A stretch of 64,000 nt of DNA from assembly GCF_007830455.1 (NCBI RefSeq), contig NZ_VLLB01000010.1, forward strand, positions 62,001 through 126,000. The letters run 5' to 3'. Source of the stretch: Pseudoduganella lurida. Its GTDB lineage: Bacteria > Pseudomonadota > Gammaproteobacteria > Burkholderiales > Burkholderiaceae_D. The notes under the pieces were generated by a model. That model ran no database searches and was not told the origin of the DNA. It saw only the letters and a program-made list of their open reading frames with translations. Every line of letters begins with the position of its first letter. The first letter of the stretch is position 1. Made by a program: the position numbers and the translations under genes. Shown one piece after another: positions 56,741-64,000 of this stretch.

Positions 56741-57649
56741 ATGAACCTGCCGACGCAAGTGAAGATCGTCGAAGTGGGCCCGCGCGACGGCCTGCAGAAC
56801 GAGAAGGAAGACGTGCCGGCGGAGGTGAAGATCGCGCTGGTGGACCGCCTGAGCGCCGCCGGCTTCGCCAATATCGAGGCGGCCGCGTTCGTGTCGCCGA
56901 AATGGGTGCCGCAGATGGCCACCAGCCGCCAGGTCATGGACGGCATCGCGCGCAAGCCGGGCGTGATCTATTCGGCGCTGACGCCGAACCTGCAGGGCTT
57001 CGAGGCGGCGCTGGCGGCACGGGCCGATGAGGTGGTGATCTTCGGCTCCGCCTCCGAGGCGTTCTCGCAGCGGAACATCAACTGCTCGATCGCCGAATCG
57101 ATCGCCCGCTTCGAGCCGGTGGCGCGCGCGGCCAAGGAACACGGCATCCGCCTGCGCGGCAGCATCAGCACCGCGTTCGGCTGCCCGTACCAGGGCGAGG
57201 TGCCGCTGGCCGCCGTGTCGGACGTGGTGGCGCGCATGCGCGACCTGGGCTGCGACGAGATCGACATCGCCGATACCATCGGCGTCGCCACGCCCCGCCA
57301 TGCGCAGGCCGTGATGGCGGCAGCGATCGCCGCGTTCCCGATCGAGCGGCTGTCCGGCCACTTCCACGACACCTACGGGCAGGCGCTGGCGAACATCTAC
57401 GCGTCGCTGGAACTGGGCATCGCGATCTTCCACTCGTCCGTGGCGGGCCTGGGCGGCTGCCCGTACGCGAAAGGCGCCACCGGCAACGTCGCCACCGAGG
57501 ACGTGCTGTACATGCTGAACGGGCTGGGCATCGACACCGGCATCGACCTGGACCAAGTGGTGGACGCCGGCGCCTACATCTCGCAGTTCCTCGGCCGCAA
57601 GGGCGCCAGCCGCGCCGGCAACGCCCTGCTCGCCAAACGGGCCCCCTAA
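56741..57649 (+). CDS. liuE: Hydroxymethylglutaryl-CoA lyase
   Basis: LiuE splits HMG-CoA to acetyl-CoA and acetoacetate, the last step of leucine catabolism. The 302-residue TIM-barrel protein has VEVGPRDGLQNEKEDVPAEVK, FGSASEAFSQRNINCS, FGCPYQGEVPL, the metal-binding GHFHDTYGQALANIYASLELGI and the signature SVAGLGGCPYAKGATGNVATEDVLYML with the catalytic Cys. The start 1 bp after the ghrA-like stop is clear. The operon ends here and runs into a REP doublet. Confidence 0.96.
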   Translation: MNLPTQVKIVEVGPRDGLQNEKEDVPAEVKIALVDRLSAAGFANIEAAAFVSPKWVPQMATSRQVMDGIARKPGVIYSALTPNLQGFEAALAARADEVVIFGSASEAFSQRNINCSIAESIARFEPVARAAKEHGIRLRGSISTAFGCPYQGEVPLAAVSDVVARMRDLGCDEIDIADTIGVATPRHAQAVMAAAIAAFPIERLSGHFHDTYGQALANIYASLELGIAIFHSSVAGLGGCPYAKGATGNVATEDVLYMLNGLGIDTGIDLDQVVDAGAYISQFLGRKGASRAGNALLAKRAP

Positions 57650-57657
57650 CACTGCCC

Positions 57658-57732
57658 AGCCCGTGTCCTGGTGCCAGGCACCAGGACACGGACAGAGCAA
57701 TGTCCTGGTGCCTGGCACCAGGACACGGGCTC
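57658..57732. repeat. Two family C palindromes downstream of liuE
   Basis: CCGTGTCCTGGTGCC-a-GGCACCAGGACACGG (57661-57691) is a perfect palindrome. After 9 bp, TGTCCTGGTGCC-t-GGCACCAGGACA (57701-57725) is another. Outer AGCCCGTG and CACGGGCT bases make the whole block an inverted pair. The cores are identical to the element at the tex stop, 41 kb away. Confidence 0.82.
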
Positions 57733-57748
57733 TGCCGTAAACCGACGG

Positions 57749-57786
57749 CACAAACAAAAAGACCCTTGAGTCGAAACTCAAGGGTC
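57749..57786 (-). terminator. Rho-independent terminator of tRNA-Pro (also fits the plus strand)
   Basis: An 11-bp perfect stem, GACCCTTGAGT/ACTCAAGGGTC (57761-57771 and 57776-57786), has a TTCG tetraloop on the minus strand and is followed there by TTTTTGTTTG. It starts 14 bp after the tRNA 3' end. In the other direction it is followed by TTTCT, so it may also stop transcription from liuE. Confidence 0.88.
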
Positions 57787-57800
57787 TTTCTGATGAATCT

Positions 57801-57877
<77 letters not shown>

Positions 57878-58002
57878 AAGAAGCAAGATAATACCTGTCC
57901 ATCCAAAGGTCGTCAAGGGTCGATTCAAATTAATTCAATTCGCTTGCACTTGCCAACTAAGCAATATGAGAAGATGGCCGCTCCTGGCACGAATGACGAG
58001 CG

Positions 58003-58620
58003 ATGCAATCGACCCTGACCTACCCCGGTGGACCCCGTCCGCGCCTCGTGGCCGGGCTGGCGGTGTCGCTGCTGCTGCATGCCGTATTGCTGCTCCTGCT
58101 GCGCGCCCCTTCCGCGCCGCCACCAAGCGATGAGCGCCGCTGGGCCCAGCCGCTGACGGTGCTGCTGGTGCCGCCGAAGGTCGTTCCCGAGCCGATCCGC
58201 GCGCCGGAGCCAAAGGCAGAGCCGAAGCCACGGCGCGTCCAGGCGTCGGCCAGGCCGGCACCAGAGGCCGACACCCCGGCAACCCGCCCCGCTCCAGCCC
58301 CGATCACTGTCACGCAGGAAGAAGCCACCGCCGCAGCGGCACCAGCGCCAACGCCAGCGCAGGAGGAACCCAGATTCGACCAGGAGGCTGCCCGCAAGTC
58401 CGCCCGTGGCATGTATGACGCGGTCAAGCCGCCCGTCACCAACTGGGCGGCCGAGAAGCTGAACAAGGACAAGGAGTGGAAGGAAACGAAGTTCGAGCGC
58501 TTCGGCAAGGCCGTGGCCAATTCGGCGCGCGAAGACTGCAAGACGGCCCATGCCAGCGCCGGGCTGCTGGCGCCCCTGTTCATGCTGGCGGACAAGAAAG
58601 ACAGCGGCTGCAAATTCTGA
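58003..58620 (+). CDS. TonB-like proline-rich membrane-anchored protein of unknown function
   Basis: This is a 205-residue protein with a single N-terminal membrane segment (about 16-34, LVAGLAVSLLLHAVLLLLL) in the TonB style (R-rich start, SLLLHA motif), then a Pro/Ala/Glu-rich linker (about 36-125). The C-terminal domain (about 125-205, FDQEAARKSARGMYDAVKPPV, SAREDCKTAHASAGLLAPLFML) has two cysteines (C184, C203). It lacks the classical TonB YP-containing C-terminal fold. A role in periplasmic energy transduction or scaffolding is only a guess. The GST gene follows by 13 bp. Confidence 0.75.
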   Translation: MQSTLTYPGGPRPRLVAGLAVSLLLHAVLLLLLRAPSAPPPSDERRWAQPLTVLLVPPKVVPEPIRAPEPKAEPKPRRVQASARPAPEADTPATRPAPAPITVTQEEATAAAAPAPTPAQEEPRFDQEAARKSARGMYDAVKPPVTNWAAEKLNKDKEWKETKFERFGKAVANSAREDCKTAHASAGLLAPLFMLADKKDSGCKF

Positions 58621-58633
58621 CCAAAGGAGAACC

Positions 58634-59245
58634 ATGAAGACCGTGCTGGGCAAACTCGTCTCGATCAACGTGCGCAAGGTGTTGTGGACCGCCCGCCTGC
58701 TCGATATCCCCGTTACCCTGGAACCGTGGGGCGCGGGCGTGCGCGATCCGAACGTGCCGGAATTCCTGGCGCTCAATCCGAACGGCCAGGTGCCGGTGCT
58801 GCGCGACGGCGACACGGTGCTGTGGGAATCGAACACGATCTGCCGCTACCTGGCCCACGGCAGCGCGCTGCTGCCGCCCGACGCGCTGGGCCGGGCCCGC
58901 GTGGAGCAGTGGATGGACTGGCAGGCCACCGAACTCAATAACGCCTGGCGCCCCGCCTTCATGACGCTGCACCGCGGCAGCACGAAATTCAGCGCGGACG
59001 AGGTGCAGGCCGGCGTGCGCGACTGGAATACGAAGATGGCCCTGCTCGATGCGCAGCTGGCGCGCACCGGCGCCTACGTGGCCGGCGATGTGCCCAGCGT
59101 GGCGGACGTCGTCATCGGCGTCTCCGTGCACCGCTGGCGCGCCACGCCGATCGACCATGCCGACCTGCCGGCCGTGCGTGCCTACATGGAGCGCCTGAGC
59201 CTCCTGCCCGGCTACGAGGTGTACTGCGGCGACGCCACGCCCTGA
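58634..59245 (+). CDS. Glutathione S-transferase family protein
   Basis: This is a cytoplasmic thiol transferase or binding protein of 203 residues. The N-terminal thioredoxin-like domain contains MKTVLGKLVSINVRKVLWTARLL, the NPNGQVPVL cis-Pro loop and WESNTICRYLA for glutathione binding. The C-terminal helical domain includes GDVPSVADVVIGVSVHRW. AAAGGAGA precedes the ATG. The substrate is unknown. It converges on rsmI with 28 bp between stops. Confidence 0.92.
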   Translation: MKTVLGKLVSINVRKVLWTARLLDIPVTLEPWGAGVRDPNVPEFLALNPNGQVPVLRDGDTVLWESNTICRYLAHGSALLPPDALGRARVEQWMDWQATELNNAWRPAFMTLHRGSTKFSADEVQAGVRDWNTKMALLDAQLARTGAYVAGDVPSVADVVIGVSVHRWRATPIDHADLPAVRAYMERLSLLPGYEVYCGDATP

Positions 59246-59273
59246 ACGGCAGCGGGCTGCCGGGCGCGGTGTA

Positions 59274-60188
59274 TCAGTCCGCGTCCTTCAGCGCCAGCGC
59301 GCGGTCATACAAGGCGTTCTTCTTCATGCCCGTGATCTGCGCGGCCAGGCTGGCGGCCTGCTTCACGGAGCACTCGGCCAGCAGGATCTTCAGGATGCGC
59401 TCCGCATCCGCTTCCTGCGCGTCGGTCTGCTCCATCGCGCCTTCCAGCAGCACCACGTATTCGCCCTTCTCGCGGTGCGCATCCGCGGCCAGCCACGCGG
59501 GCGCGTCGGCCAGCGGGCAGCGGTGGATTTCCTCGAACAGTTTCGTCAGCTCGCGGGCGAACACCACTTGCCGCGCCGGCCCGAAGACCTCGAGCAGCGC
59601 CTGCGCGCATTCGACGATGCGGTGCGGCGCTTCATAGAACACCAGCGTGGCCGTGGCGGTACGCAGCGCCGTCAGCGCCGTCTCGCGCTGCTTGGCCTTC
59701 GATGGCAGGAAGCCGACGAAGTGGAACTGGTCGTTCACCAGGCCACTGGCCGACAGCGCCGTCACCGCGGCCGAAGCACCGGGCAGCGGCACCACGCGCA
59801 GGCCCGCGGCGCGCACCGCGTCGACGATCTTCGCACCCGGGTCGGAGACGGCCGGCGTGCCAGCATCCGAGACCAGCGCGATGCGCTCGCCCGCCTGCAG
59901 CCGCCGCACGATCGCCTCGCCCGCCTCGCGCTCGTTGTGCATGTGCGCCGCCACCAGCGGCTTCGACAGGCCGAAGCGTCCCATCAGCTGCGCCGTATTG
60001 CGGGTATCCTCGCAGGCGATGGCATCGGCCAGCGCCAGAACGTGCAACGCGCGCAGGCCGATGTCGGTAACATTGCCGATGGGAGTGGCCACTACATACA
60101 ATGTTGCCGTAGGATACGTTTGAAGCGCTGTCTCGCCGAGCACCGGCAGGGCGGCAATGCTGACGGGGTTAGTGGATGGAACGGTCAT
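59274..60188 (-). CDS. rsmI: 16S rRNA 2'-O-ribose C1402 methyltransferase
   Basis: RsmI methylates the ribose of C1402 in 16S rRNA, tuning decoding fidelity. The 304-residue protein has the tetrapyrrole-methylase fold: ATLYVVATPIGNVTDIGLRAL, CEDTRNTAQLM, LVSDAGTPAVSDPGAKIV, VVPLPGASAAVTALSASGL, FVGFLPSK and FYEAPHRI. It is divergent from lpoA, as in E. coli (yraL/yraM). Only 10 bp separate the two likely start codons, so promoters must overlap the opposite genes' first codons. Confidence 0.95.
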   Translation of the reverse strand: MTVPSTNPVSIAALPVLGETALQTYPTATLYVVATPIGNVTDIGLRALHVLALADAIACEDTRNTAQLMGRFGLSKPLVAAHMHNEREAGEAIVRRLQAGERIALVSDAGTPAVSDPGAKIVDAVRAAGLRVVPLPGASAAVTALSASGLVNDQFHFVGFLPSKAKQRETALTALRTATATLVFYEAPHRIVECAQALLEVFGPARQVVFARELTKLFEEIHRCPLADAPAWLAADAHREKGEYVVLLEGAMEQTDAQEADAERILKILLAECSVKQAASLAAQITGMKKNALYDRALALKDAD

Positions 60189-60198
60189 GGAGGTAACG

Positions 60199-61494
60199 AT
60201 GCTGGCTGATAGGATGAATGGACTGCTGTCCTGCGTGGCGGGCGTGGCGGCGGCGCTGTCGCTGTCGGCCTGCAGCACGCCTTGCGGCAGCCCGGGGGCA
60301 TTGTGCGCGCCAATCGAGAGTGTGACAAGCCCGGCGCCCCGCGTCACGGCGCCGCCGCAGGAACGTCCCGCGCCGCCGCCGCCCACGCCGGAAGAACAGG
60401 CGCAGGTGGAAACCTTCGCCGTCGCGACGCCCGGCGACATGAGCGGCAACACTGCCACCGCACCTTCGGGCCAGACGACCCGCATCGGCCTGATGCTGCC
60501 GTTGCGCTCCGAAACGCTGGGCCGCGCCGCCGATGCCGTGCGCGCCGGCTTCATGGCGGCCTGGGAACGCGACCGCGCCGGCTTCGAGGTGACCGTCATC
60601 GAAACCGGCGACGCATCCGAGGACATCCTTGCCACCTACAAGGGCGCGCTCGAACAGCAGGACATGATCGTCGGCCCGCTGGCCCGCTCCGCCGTCACGG
60701 CCCTGGCCAGCAGCCCCGCGGTGACCAAGCCCACCATCGCACTGAATCACCCGGAAGCGCGGGACAACACGGTGCTGCCCACGAACATGCTGTCGATCGG
60801 CCTGTCCATCGAGGACGAGTCGCGCCAGGTGGCCGAATGGGCCGCGCGCGAACATCCGGCCGCGAACGCGATGATCCTGTCCGGCAGCGCCGCCTGGCAG
60901 CGCCGCATCGCCACCGCGATCGCCGCGCAGGCCGAGCGCCTGGGACTGACGTCGAAAACGCTGGAACTGACGGCGCTGAACGGCTACCTGAGCGATCCGG
61001 AACTGGTGGCCCTGCGCGCGCGCCTGGCGGAACAGCCGGTGGACGTGCTGTTCGCCGCCCTCGATGCGGACCAGGCGCGCCAGCTGCGCATCGCGCTGAG
61101 CGCCCCGCCCGTGGGCGACATTCCGCTGTACGGCACCTCGTCGCTGAATCCCGGCCGTGTCACGCTGCTGCCCGGCCCCGAGCTCGATGGCGTGAAGCTG
61201 CTCGACCTGCCGTGGCAGATCCAGCGCGACAGCCCCGCCGTGATGGCCTATCCACAGCCCGTGCCGCGCGACGACCAGCGCCTGTCGGCCGACATGGAGC
61301 GCCTGTACGCGCTGGGCATCGATGCCTTCCGCGTGGCGCGCGAACTGGCGCTGCATCCGGGCCAGCCGGTGGCGCTGGACGGCGTCACGGGCCAGCTGTC
61401 CATCGAGTTCGGCAGCGGCCGGGCGAAAGTCAACCGCATCGAACCGCGCGCCATCTACCGCAACGGCGTGCCGGTGCCCCTGACTGCCCAGTAA
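60199..61494 (+). CDS. lpoA: LpoA/LppC-type penicillin-binding protein activator lipoprotein
   Basis: This outer-membrane lipoprotein is expected to activate peptidoglycan synthase PBP1A. The 431-residue protein has lipobox LSAC (C25), a Pro/Ala/Glu linker (45-85), then the periplasmic-binding-protein-like LpoA domain (TRIGLMLPLRSETLGRAADAVRAGFMAAW, MIVGPLARSAVTALA, ALGIDAFRVARELAL). E. coli LpoA (about 680 residues) has an N-terminal TPR domain that is missing here. GGAGGT 4 nt before ATG 60199 decides the start. yraN, diaA and dolP follow in the E. coli order. Confidence 0.92.
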   Translation: MLADRMNGLLSCVAGVAAALSLSACSTPCGSPGALCAPIESVTSPAPRVTAPPQERPAPPPPTPEEQAQVETFAVATPGDMSGNTATAPSGQTTRIGLMLPLRSETLGRAADAVRAGFMAAWERDRAGFEVTVIETGDASEDILATYKGALEQQDMIVGPLARSAVTALASSPAVTKPTIALNHPEARDNTVLPTNMLSIGLSIEDESRQVAEWAAREHPAANAMILSGSAAWQRRIATAIAAQAERLGLTSKTLELTALNGYLSDPELVALRARLAEQPVDVLFAALDADQARQLRIALSAPPVGDIPLYGTSSLNPGRVTLLPGPELDGVKLLDLPWQIQRDSPAVMAYPQPVPRDDQRLSADMERLYALGIDAFRVARELALHPGQPVALDGVTGQLSIEFGSGRAKVNRIEPRAIYRNGVPVPLTAQ

Positions 61495-61506
61495 GGACCC
61501 GGGGCC

Positions 61507-61863
61507 ATGGCCCGCACCGACAAGCAGAACCTGGGCCGGCAGGGCGAGGACGATGCCCTCGACCACCTGCAGCGGCACGGCCTGGCGCTCGTCGCCCGCA
61601 ATTTCCTGTGCAAGGGCGGCGAGCTCGATCTGGTCATGCGCGACGGTGCCGCGCTCGTGTTCGTGGAGGTCCGGCGGCGCAAAAGCAGCCGGTTCGGCGG
61701 CGCCGCCGCCAGCATCACGCCGGCCAAGCAGCGCCGCATGACGCTCGCGGCGCAGGTCTTCCTGCTGCGCTACCCGCAACCGCCGCCGTGCCGCTTCGAC
61801 GTGGTGGCCATCGATGCCGGCCACATCACCTGGCTGAAAAACGTGCTGGACGATGGTGCCTGA
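61507..61863 (+). CDS. yraN: YraN, UPF0102 nuclease-like protein
   Basis: This small protein of 118 residues belongs to UPF0102, with an endonuclease-like fold: NLGRQGEDDALDHLQRHGL, NFLCKGGELDLVMRDGAALVFVEVRRRKSSRFGGAAASIT (conserved E/D and VEV-R residues) and CRFDVVAID. The function is not proven; a link with DNA uptake or repair has been proposed for relatives. It is 12 bp after lpoA. Confidence 0.93.
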   Translation: MARTDKQNLGRQGEDDALDHLQRHGLALVARNFLCKGGELDLVMRDGAALVFVEVRRRKSSRFGGAAASITPAKQRRMTLAAQVFLLRYPQPPPCRFDVVAIDAGHITWLKNVLDDGA

Positions 61864-61978
61864 GCGCGCGCCCCTCCCCATTGCATGCACGATAAGCCTG
61901 CTGAGCATGCATCGTTTTCAAGTTTAGTTTGTAAGTTTATTTATCCGTCCTTGGCGAACGGCGCGGTCCGCAGCACTA

Positions 61979-61984
61979 TATAAT
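61979..61984 (+). promoter_or_regulatory. Candidate -10 element (TATAAT) at the diaA start
   Basis: A consensus TATAAT lies only 3 bp before the first diaA ATG (61988). Transcription would begin near 61991, just upstream of the second ATG at 61994. No good -35 is 17 bp away (TTGGCG at 61951 is 22 bp off), and no ribosome site precedes either ATG. A leaderless message starting at 61994 is possible. Confidence 0.4.
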
Positions 61985-61987
61985 TTC

Positions 61988-62590
61988 ATGACTATGACCA
62001 ATCAACGCATCCTCTCGCACTTCCACGAAAGTGCCGAAACCAAGATCCAGTCCGCCACCGTGCTGGCGCAACCGATCGCCCAGGCGATCGAACTGATGTT
62101 TGCCGCCCTCTCCAACGGCAACAAGATCCTTGCCTGCGGCAATGGCGGCTCCGCGGCCGACTGCCAGCACTTCGCGGCCGAGCTGGTGGGCCGTTTCGAA
62201 CGCGAGCGCTTCCCGCTGCCCGCGCTGGCGCTGACCACCGACACGTCGCTGCTCACCGCGGTGGCCAACGACTACAGCTACCGCGAAATCTTCAGCAAGC
62301 AGGTGCAGGCGTTCGGCCAGGCCGGCGACATCCTGCTGGCCATCTCCACGTCCGGCAACTCGGCCAACGTGATGGCGGCGATCGAAGCGGCGCTGGAACG
62401 CGAAATGCGCGTGGTGGCGCTGACCGGCAAGGGCGGCGGCGCCATCGGCAAGATGCTGACGGATGCGGACGTGCACATCTGCGTGCCGGCCGAGCGCACC
62501 GCGCGCATCCAGGAAGTCCATTTGACCTGTATTCACTGTATCTGCGACGGTATCGACGTTGCCCTGTTCGGAGGAGATGTGAATGAATAA
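61988..62590 (+). CDS. diaA: DiaA/GmhA-type SIS-domain protein
   Basis: This is an SIS-domain protein of 200 residues (198 from the second ATG). It has KILACGNGGSAADCQHFAAELVGRFE, LTAVANDYSYREIFSKQVQAFG, LAISTSGNSANVMAAIEAAL and QEVHLTCIHCICDGID. DiaA binds DnaA and promotes replication initiation; GmhA is sedoheptulose-7-phosphate isomerase. The lpoA-yraN-diaA-dolP order favours DiaA. A consensus TATAAT lies immediately before it, and it overlaps dolP by 8 bp. Confidence 0.9.
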   Translation: MTMTNQRILSHFHESAETKIQSATVLAQPIAQAIELMFAALSNGNKILACGNGGSAADCQHFAAELVGRFERERFPLPALALTTDTSLLTAVANDYSYREIFSKQVQAFGQAGDILLAISTSGNSANVMAAIEAALEREMRVVALTGKGGGAIGKMLTDADVHICVPAERTARIQEVHLTCIHCICDGIDVALFGGDVNE

Positions 62591-63233
62591 AGCCCTGCTG
62601 GTACGCCTGCAGCGTCCCGTCGCCATCGCCCTGCTGGGCGGTGCGCTGATGGCCAGCCTGTCCGGTTGCGTGGGCCTCGTCGTCGGCGGCGCCGTCGCCG
62701 GCACCATGTCCGCGTCCGACCGCCGCACCTTCGGCGCGCAGACGGAAGACAAGACCATCGACTTCAAGGCCAGCAACCGCGTGCGCAACCTGGTGGGCGA
62801 TGCGGCCCACGTGAACATCAATGCGTTCAACCGCAAGGTGCTGATCACGGGTGAAGTACGCGACCAGGCGATGAAGCAGGCCGTCGAAAACGAAGTGAAG
62901 ACCGTCGAGGGCGTGCAGTCGGTGGTGAACGAACTGGTGATCGCCGGTCCGGCCAGCTACACCTCCCGCTCCAACGACACGCTGCTGACGACGAAGGTGA
63001 AGGCCAGCCTGGTCGATGCGAAGGACATCTCGGCCAACTCGTTCAAGGTGGTGACGGAACGGGGCGAAGTGTTCCTGATGGGCCGCGTGACGCAGTTCGA
63101 AGCGGGCCGCGCTTCCGACATCGCCCGCGGCGTGAACGGCGTGACGAAAGTCGTGCGCGTGTTCGAGTACATCTCGGAAGCCGAGTACAAGCAGTACCAG
63201 ACGTCGTCCTCCTCGGGCTCGTCCTCGAACTGA
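62583..63233 (+). CDS. dolP: DolP-like BON-domain lipoprotein
   Basis: This outer-membrane lipoprotein has two BON domains and is linked in E. coli to envelope integrity and BAM function. The 216-residue protein has lipobox LSGC (C29), a glycine-rich GLVVGGAVAGTM, BON 1 (about 70-120, VLITGEVRDQAMKQAVENEVKTVEGVQSVVNEL) and BON 2 (about 135-195, VFLMGRVTQFEAGRASDIARGVNGVTKVV), then a Ser-rich tail. It overlaps diaA by 8 bp, and the tlpA-like gene follows by 8 bp. Confidence 0.94.
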   Translation: MNKALLVRLQRPVAIALLGGALMASLSGCVGLVVGGAVAGTMSASDRRTFGAQTEDKTIDFKASNRVRNLVGDAAHVNINAFNRKVLITGEVRDQAMKQAVENEVKTVEGVQSVVNELVIAGPASYTSRSNDTLLTTKVKASLVDAKDISANSFKVVTERGEVFLMGRVTQFEAGRASDIARGVNGVTKVVRVFEYISEAEYKQYQTSSSSGSSSN

Positions 63234-63241
63234 GGCCGGCC

Positions 63242-63754
63242 ATGGGCAGCGCGACGAGACCCTGGCTGAAACCCGCGCTCGCAGCCGCCGTGCTGGTGGG
63301 CGCGGGCGTGGCGGCGTATGCCTTCCTGAACAGCGGGCCGGCCGCGCCGGACATCACCTTCACCGGCATCAAGGGCGAGCGCATCACGCCGGCCGACCTG
63401 CGCGGCAAGGTGGTGATGGTGAACTTCTGGGCCACCTCGTGCGCCACCTGCGTGGCCGAGATGCCGGAAATGGTCGATACCTACAACCGCTTCAAGGGAC
63501 AAGGCATGGAGTTCGTTGCCGTGGCCATGAAGTACGACCCGCCGAACTATGTGCTGAACTATGCCGAAACCCGGCAGCTGCCGTTCAAGGTGGCGCTGGA
63601 CATCACGGGCGAAGCGGCCAAGGCCTATGGCGACGTGCAGATGACGCCCACCACCTTCGTCATCGGCAAGGATGGCAGGATCCTCAAGCGGTATGTGGGC
63701 AAGCCGGAATTCGCGGCGCTGCACCAGCTGCTGGAGAAGGCGCTGAAGGGTTAA
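63242..63754 (+). CDS. TlpA-like membrane-anchored thioredoxin
   Basis: This is a periplasmic thiol-disulfide oxidoreductase of 170 residues. An N-terminal membrane anchor or uncleaved signal (about 9-30) is followed by a TlpA/ResA domain: DLRGKVVMVNFWATSCATC with C67 and C70, EFVAVAMKYDPPNYVLNYAE and the cis-Pro loop MTPTTFVIGKDG. The active site CATC lacks the proline of the usual CxPC. It is the last gene of the lpoA-dolP run before a strong terminator. The partner protein is unknown; cytochrome assembly or a general reductant role are possible. Confidence 0.9.
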   Translation: MGSATRPWLKPALAAAVLVGAGVAAYAFLNSGPAAPDITFTGIKGERITPADLRGKVVMVNFWATSCATCVAEMPEMVDTYNRFKGQGMEFVAVAMKYDPPNYVLNYAETRQLPFKVALDITGEAAKAYGDVQMTPTTFVIGKDGRILKRYVGKPEFAALHQLLEKALKG

Positions 63755-63790
63755 TGAAACAGGACGCCGAGGCGTCCTGTTTCATTTTTG
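63755..63790. terminator. Bidirectional rho-independent terminator after the tlpA-like gene
   Basis: TGAAACAGGACGC and GCGTCCTGTTTCA form a 13-bp stem closed by CGAG, followed by TTTTT on the plus strand (63785-63789). The base of the stem contains the stop codon of the small minus-strand gene at 63782. It starts at the base after the tlpA-like stop. Confidence 0.88.
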
Positions 63791-63892
63791 CTCCCGGTCC
63801 TTCCTGCGCCGGTTCCGCTGCCACTCCCACACCAGCGGCGACAGCGCCGCCACGATCCCCGCGGCGATGATGGCCAGGCTGGCGTAGAGCAT
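63782..63892 (-). CDS. Predicted 36-residue single-pass membrane protein
   Basis: A short frame begins with ATG after a good GGAGG ribosome site (8 nt) and encodes MLYASLAIIAAGIVAALSPL, then VWEWQRNRRRKDREQK: one hydrophobic helix (about 2-21) followed by a strongly basic tail. It lies 12 bp after the thioesterase stop on the same strand, so they are probably co-transcribed. Its stop lies in the shared terminator hairpin. The positive-inside rule puts the tail in the cytoplasm. No named family is recognised. Confidence 0.6.
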   Translation of the reverse strand: MLYASLAIIAAGIVAALSPLVWEWQRNRRRKDREQK

Positions 63893-63904
63893 CCTGCACC
63901 TCCG

Positions 63905-64000
63905 CTACTTCGGGTACAGCACCATCTGCGTGCAGCGGAACAGCGCAATGGTCTTGCCGTTCGCCTTGTTGCTGACGGTGGCATCCCACACCTGCGTCGT
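63905..64000 (-). CDS. PaaI-family (hotdog) thioesterase, C-terminal fragment
   Basis: The last 31 codons of a minus-strand gene enter from the right edge: TTQVWDATVSNKANGKTIAL, then FRCTQMVLYPK and TAG. The closing beta-strands (VWDATVSN... GKTIALFRCTQMVLYP) are the usual end of PaaI/YdiI-type acyl-CoA thioesterases. The rest lies outside, so the assignment rests on this tail only. Confidence 0.6.
   Translation of the reverse strand, partial: TTQVWDATVSNKANGKTIALFRCTQMVLYPK

Noticed and set aside
57661..57725. Terminator of the liu operon.
   Set aside because: The palindromes are strong but have no T-run and recur 41 kb away at tex; the hairpin at 57749-57786 is the better terminator.

Overview
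The window looks like a chromosomal segment of a high-GC betaproteobacterium. The gene content and order fit Oxalobacteraceae, most like the Massilia/Telluria group: mlaFE, gltBD, a liu leucine-catabolism regulon under a MerR-type LiuR, a BioA/F/D/B set, and the rsmI/lpoA-yraN-diaA-dolP block. No rRNA, phage, plasmid origin or CRISPR array is visible. Genus is an inference from protein character and synteny, not a search result.

Layout. 0-1.4 kb: start of an mla (phospholipid transport) operon on the minus strand. 1.7-7.9 kb: gltBD glutamate synthase, minus. 8.2-9.1 kb: a REP-associated transposase (RAYT) gene beside a 29-bp inverted REP pair. 9.2-14.1 kb: a SNF2 helicase, a soluble PAS histidine kinase and a response regulator in one minus-strand run. 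14.3-17.6 kb: tex, grxD, ubiX. 17.9-23.9 kb: an HTH regulator, then liuR, liuA (isovaleryl-CoA dehydrogenase), a thiolase, an SDR and a second acyl-CoA dehydrogenase. 24-26.9 kb: an RstA/RstB-like two-component pair split by a divergent secreted-protein gene.

26.9-46.2 kb holds a concentration of genes for taking up and breaking down peptidoglycan. One minus-strand run is a peptide-binding protein, a TonB-dependent receptor and a Tat-exported LD-carboxypeptidase. A plus-strand pair is a fused SpmA-SpmB protein and a PBP4-type DacB. An eight-gene minus-strand run is gntR-murQ-AmpG/MurT-like permease-DigH-like glycosidase-sugar kinase-AmiD-like amidase-lysR-D-Ala-D-Ala dipeptidase. A divergent dadA follows. 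Together they could take muropeptides to GlcNAc-6-phosphate, pyruvate and amino acids.

46.3-57.6 kb: ychJ, then liuB-liuC-bioA-bioF-bioD-bioB-liuD-ghrA-like-liuE. The biotin-synthesis genes sit inside the operon for biotin-dependent methylcrotonyl-CoA carboxylase. LiuR-type operators (spaced ACGT cores) lie upstream of liuR, upstream of liuA, and inside the ychJ coding sequence ahead of liuB, which ties the two distant liu clusters into one regulon. 57.7-57.9 kb: tRNA-Pro(UGG) with its terminator. 58-64 kb: a TonB-like protein, a GST, rsmI divergent from lpoA-yraN-diaA-dolP-tlpA, a 36-residue membrane protein, and the end of a thioesterase gene.

Three related families of intergenic palindromes recur: (A) GGGGACAGACCCC with a GGAAATATTTCC partner, (B) GTGTCC...GGGGTCAGACCCC...GGACAC, and (C) GTGTCCTGGTGCC-x-GGCACCAGGACAC. 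They occur singly or as inverted pairs and look like REP/BIME elements.
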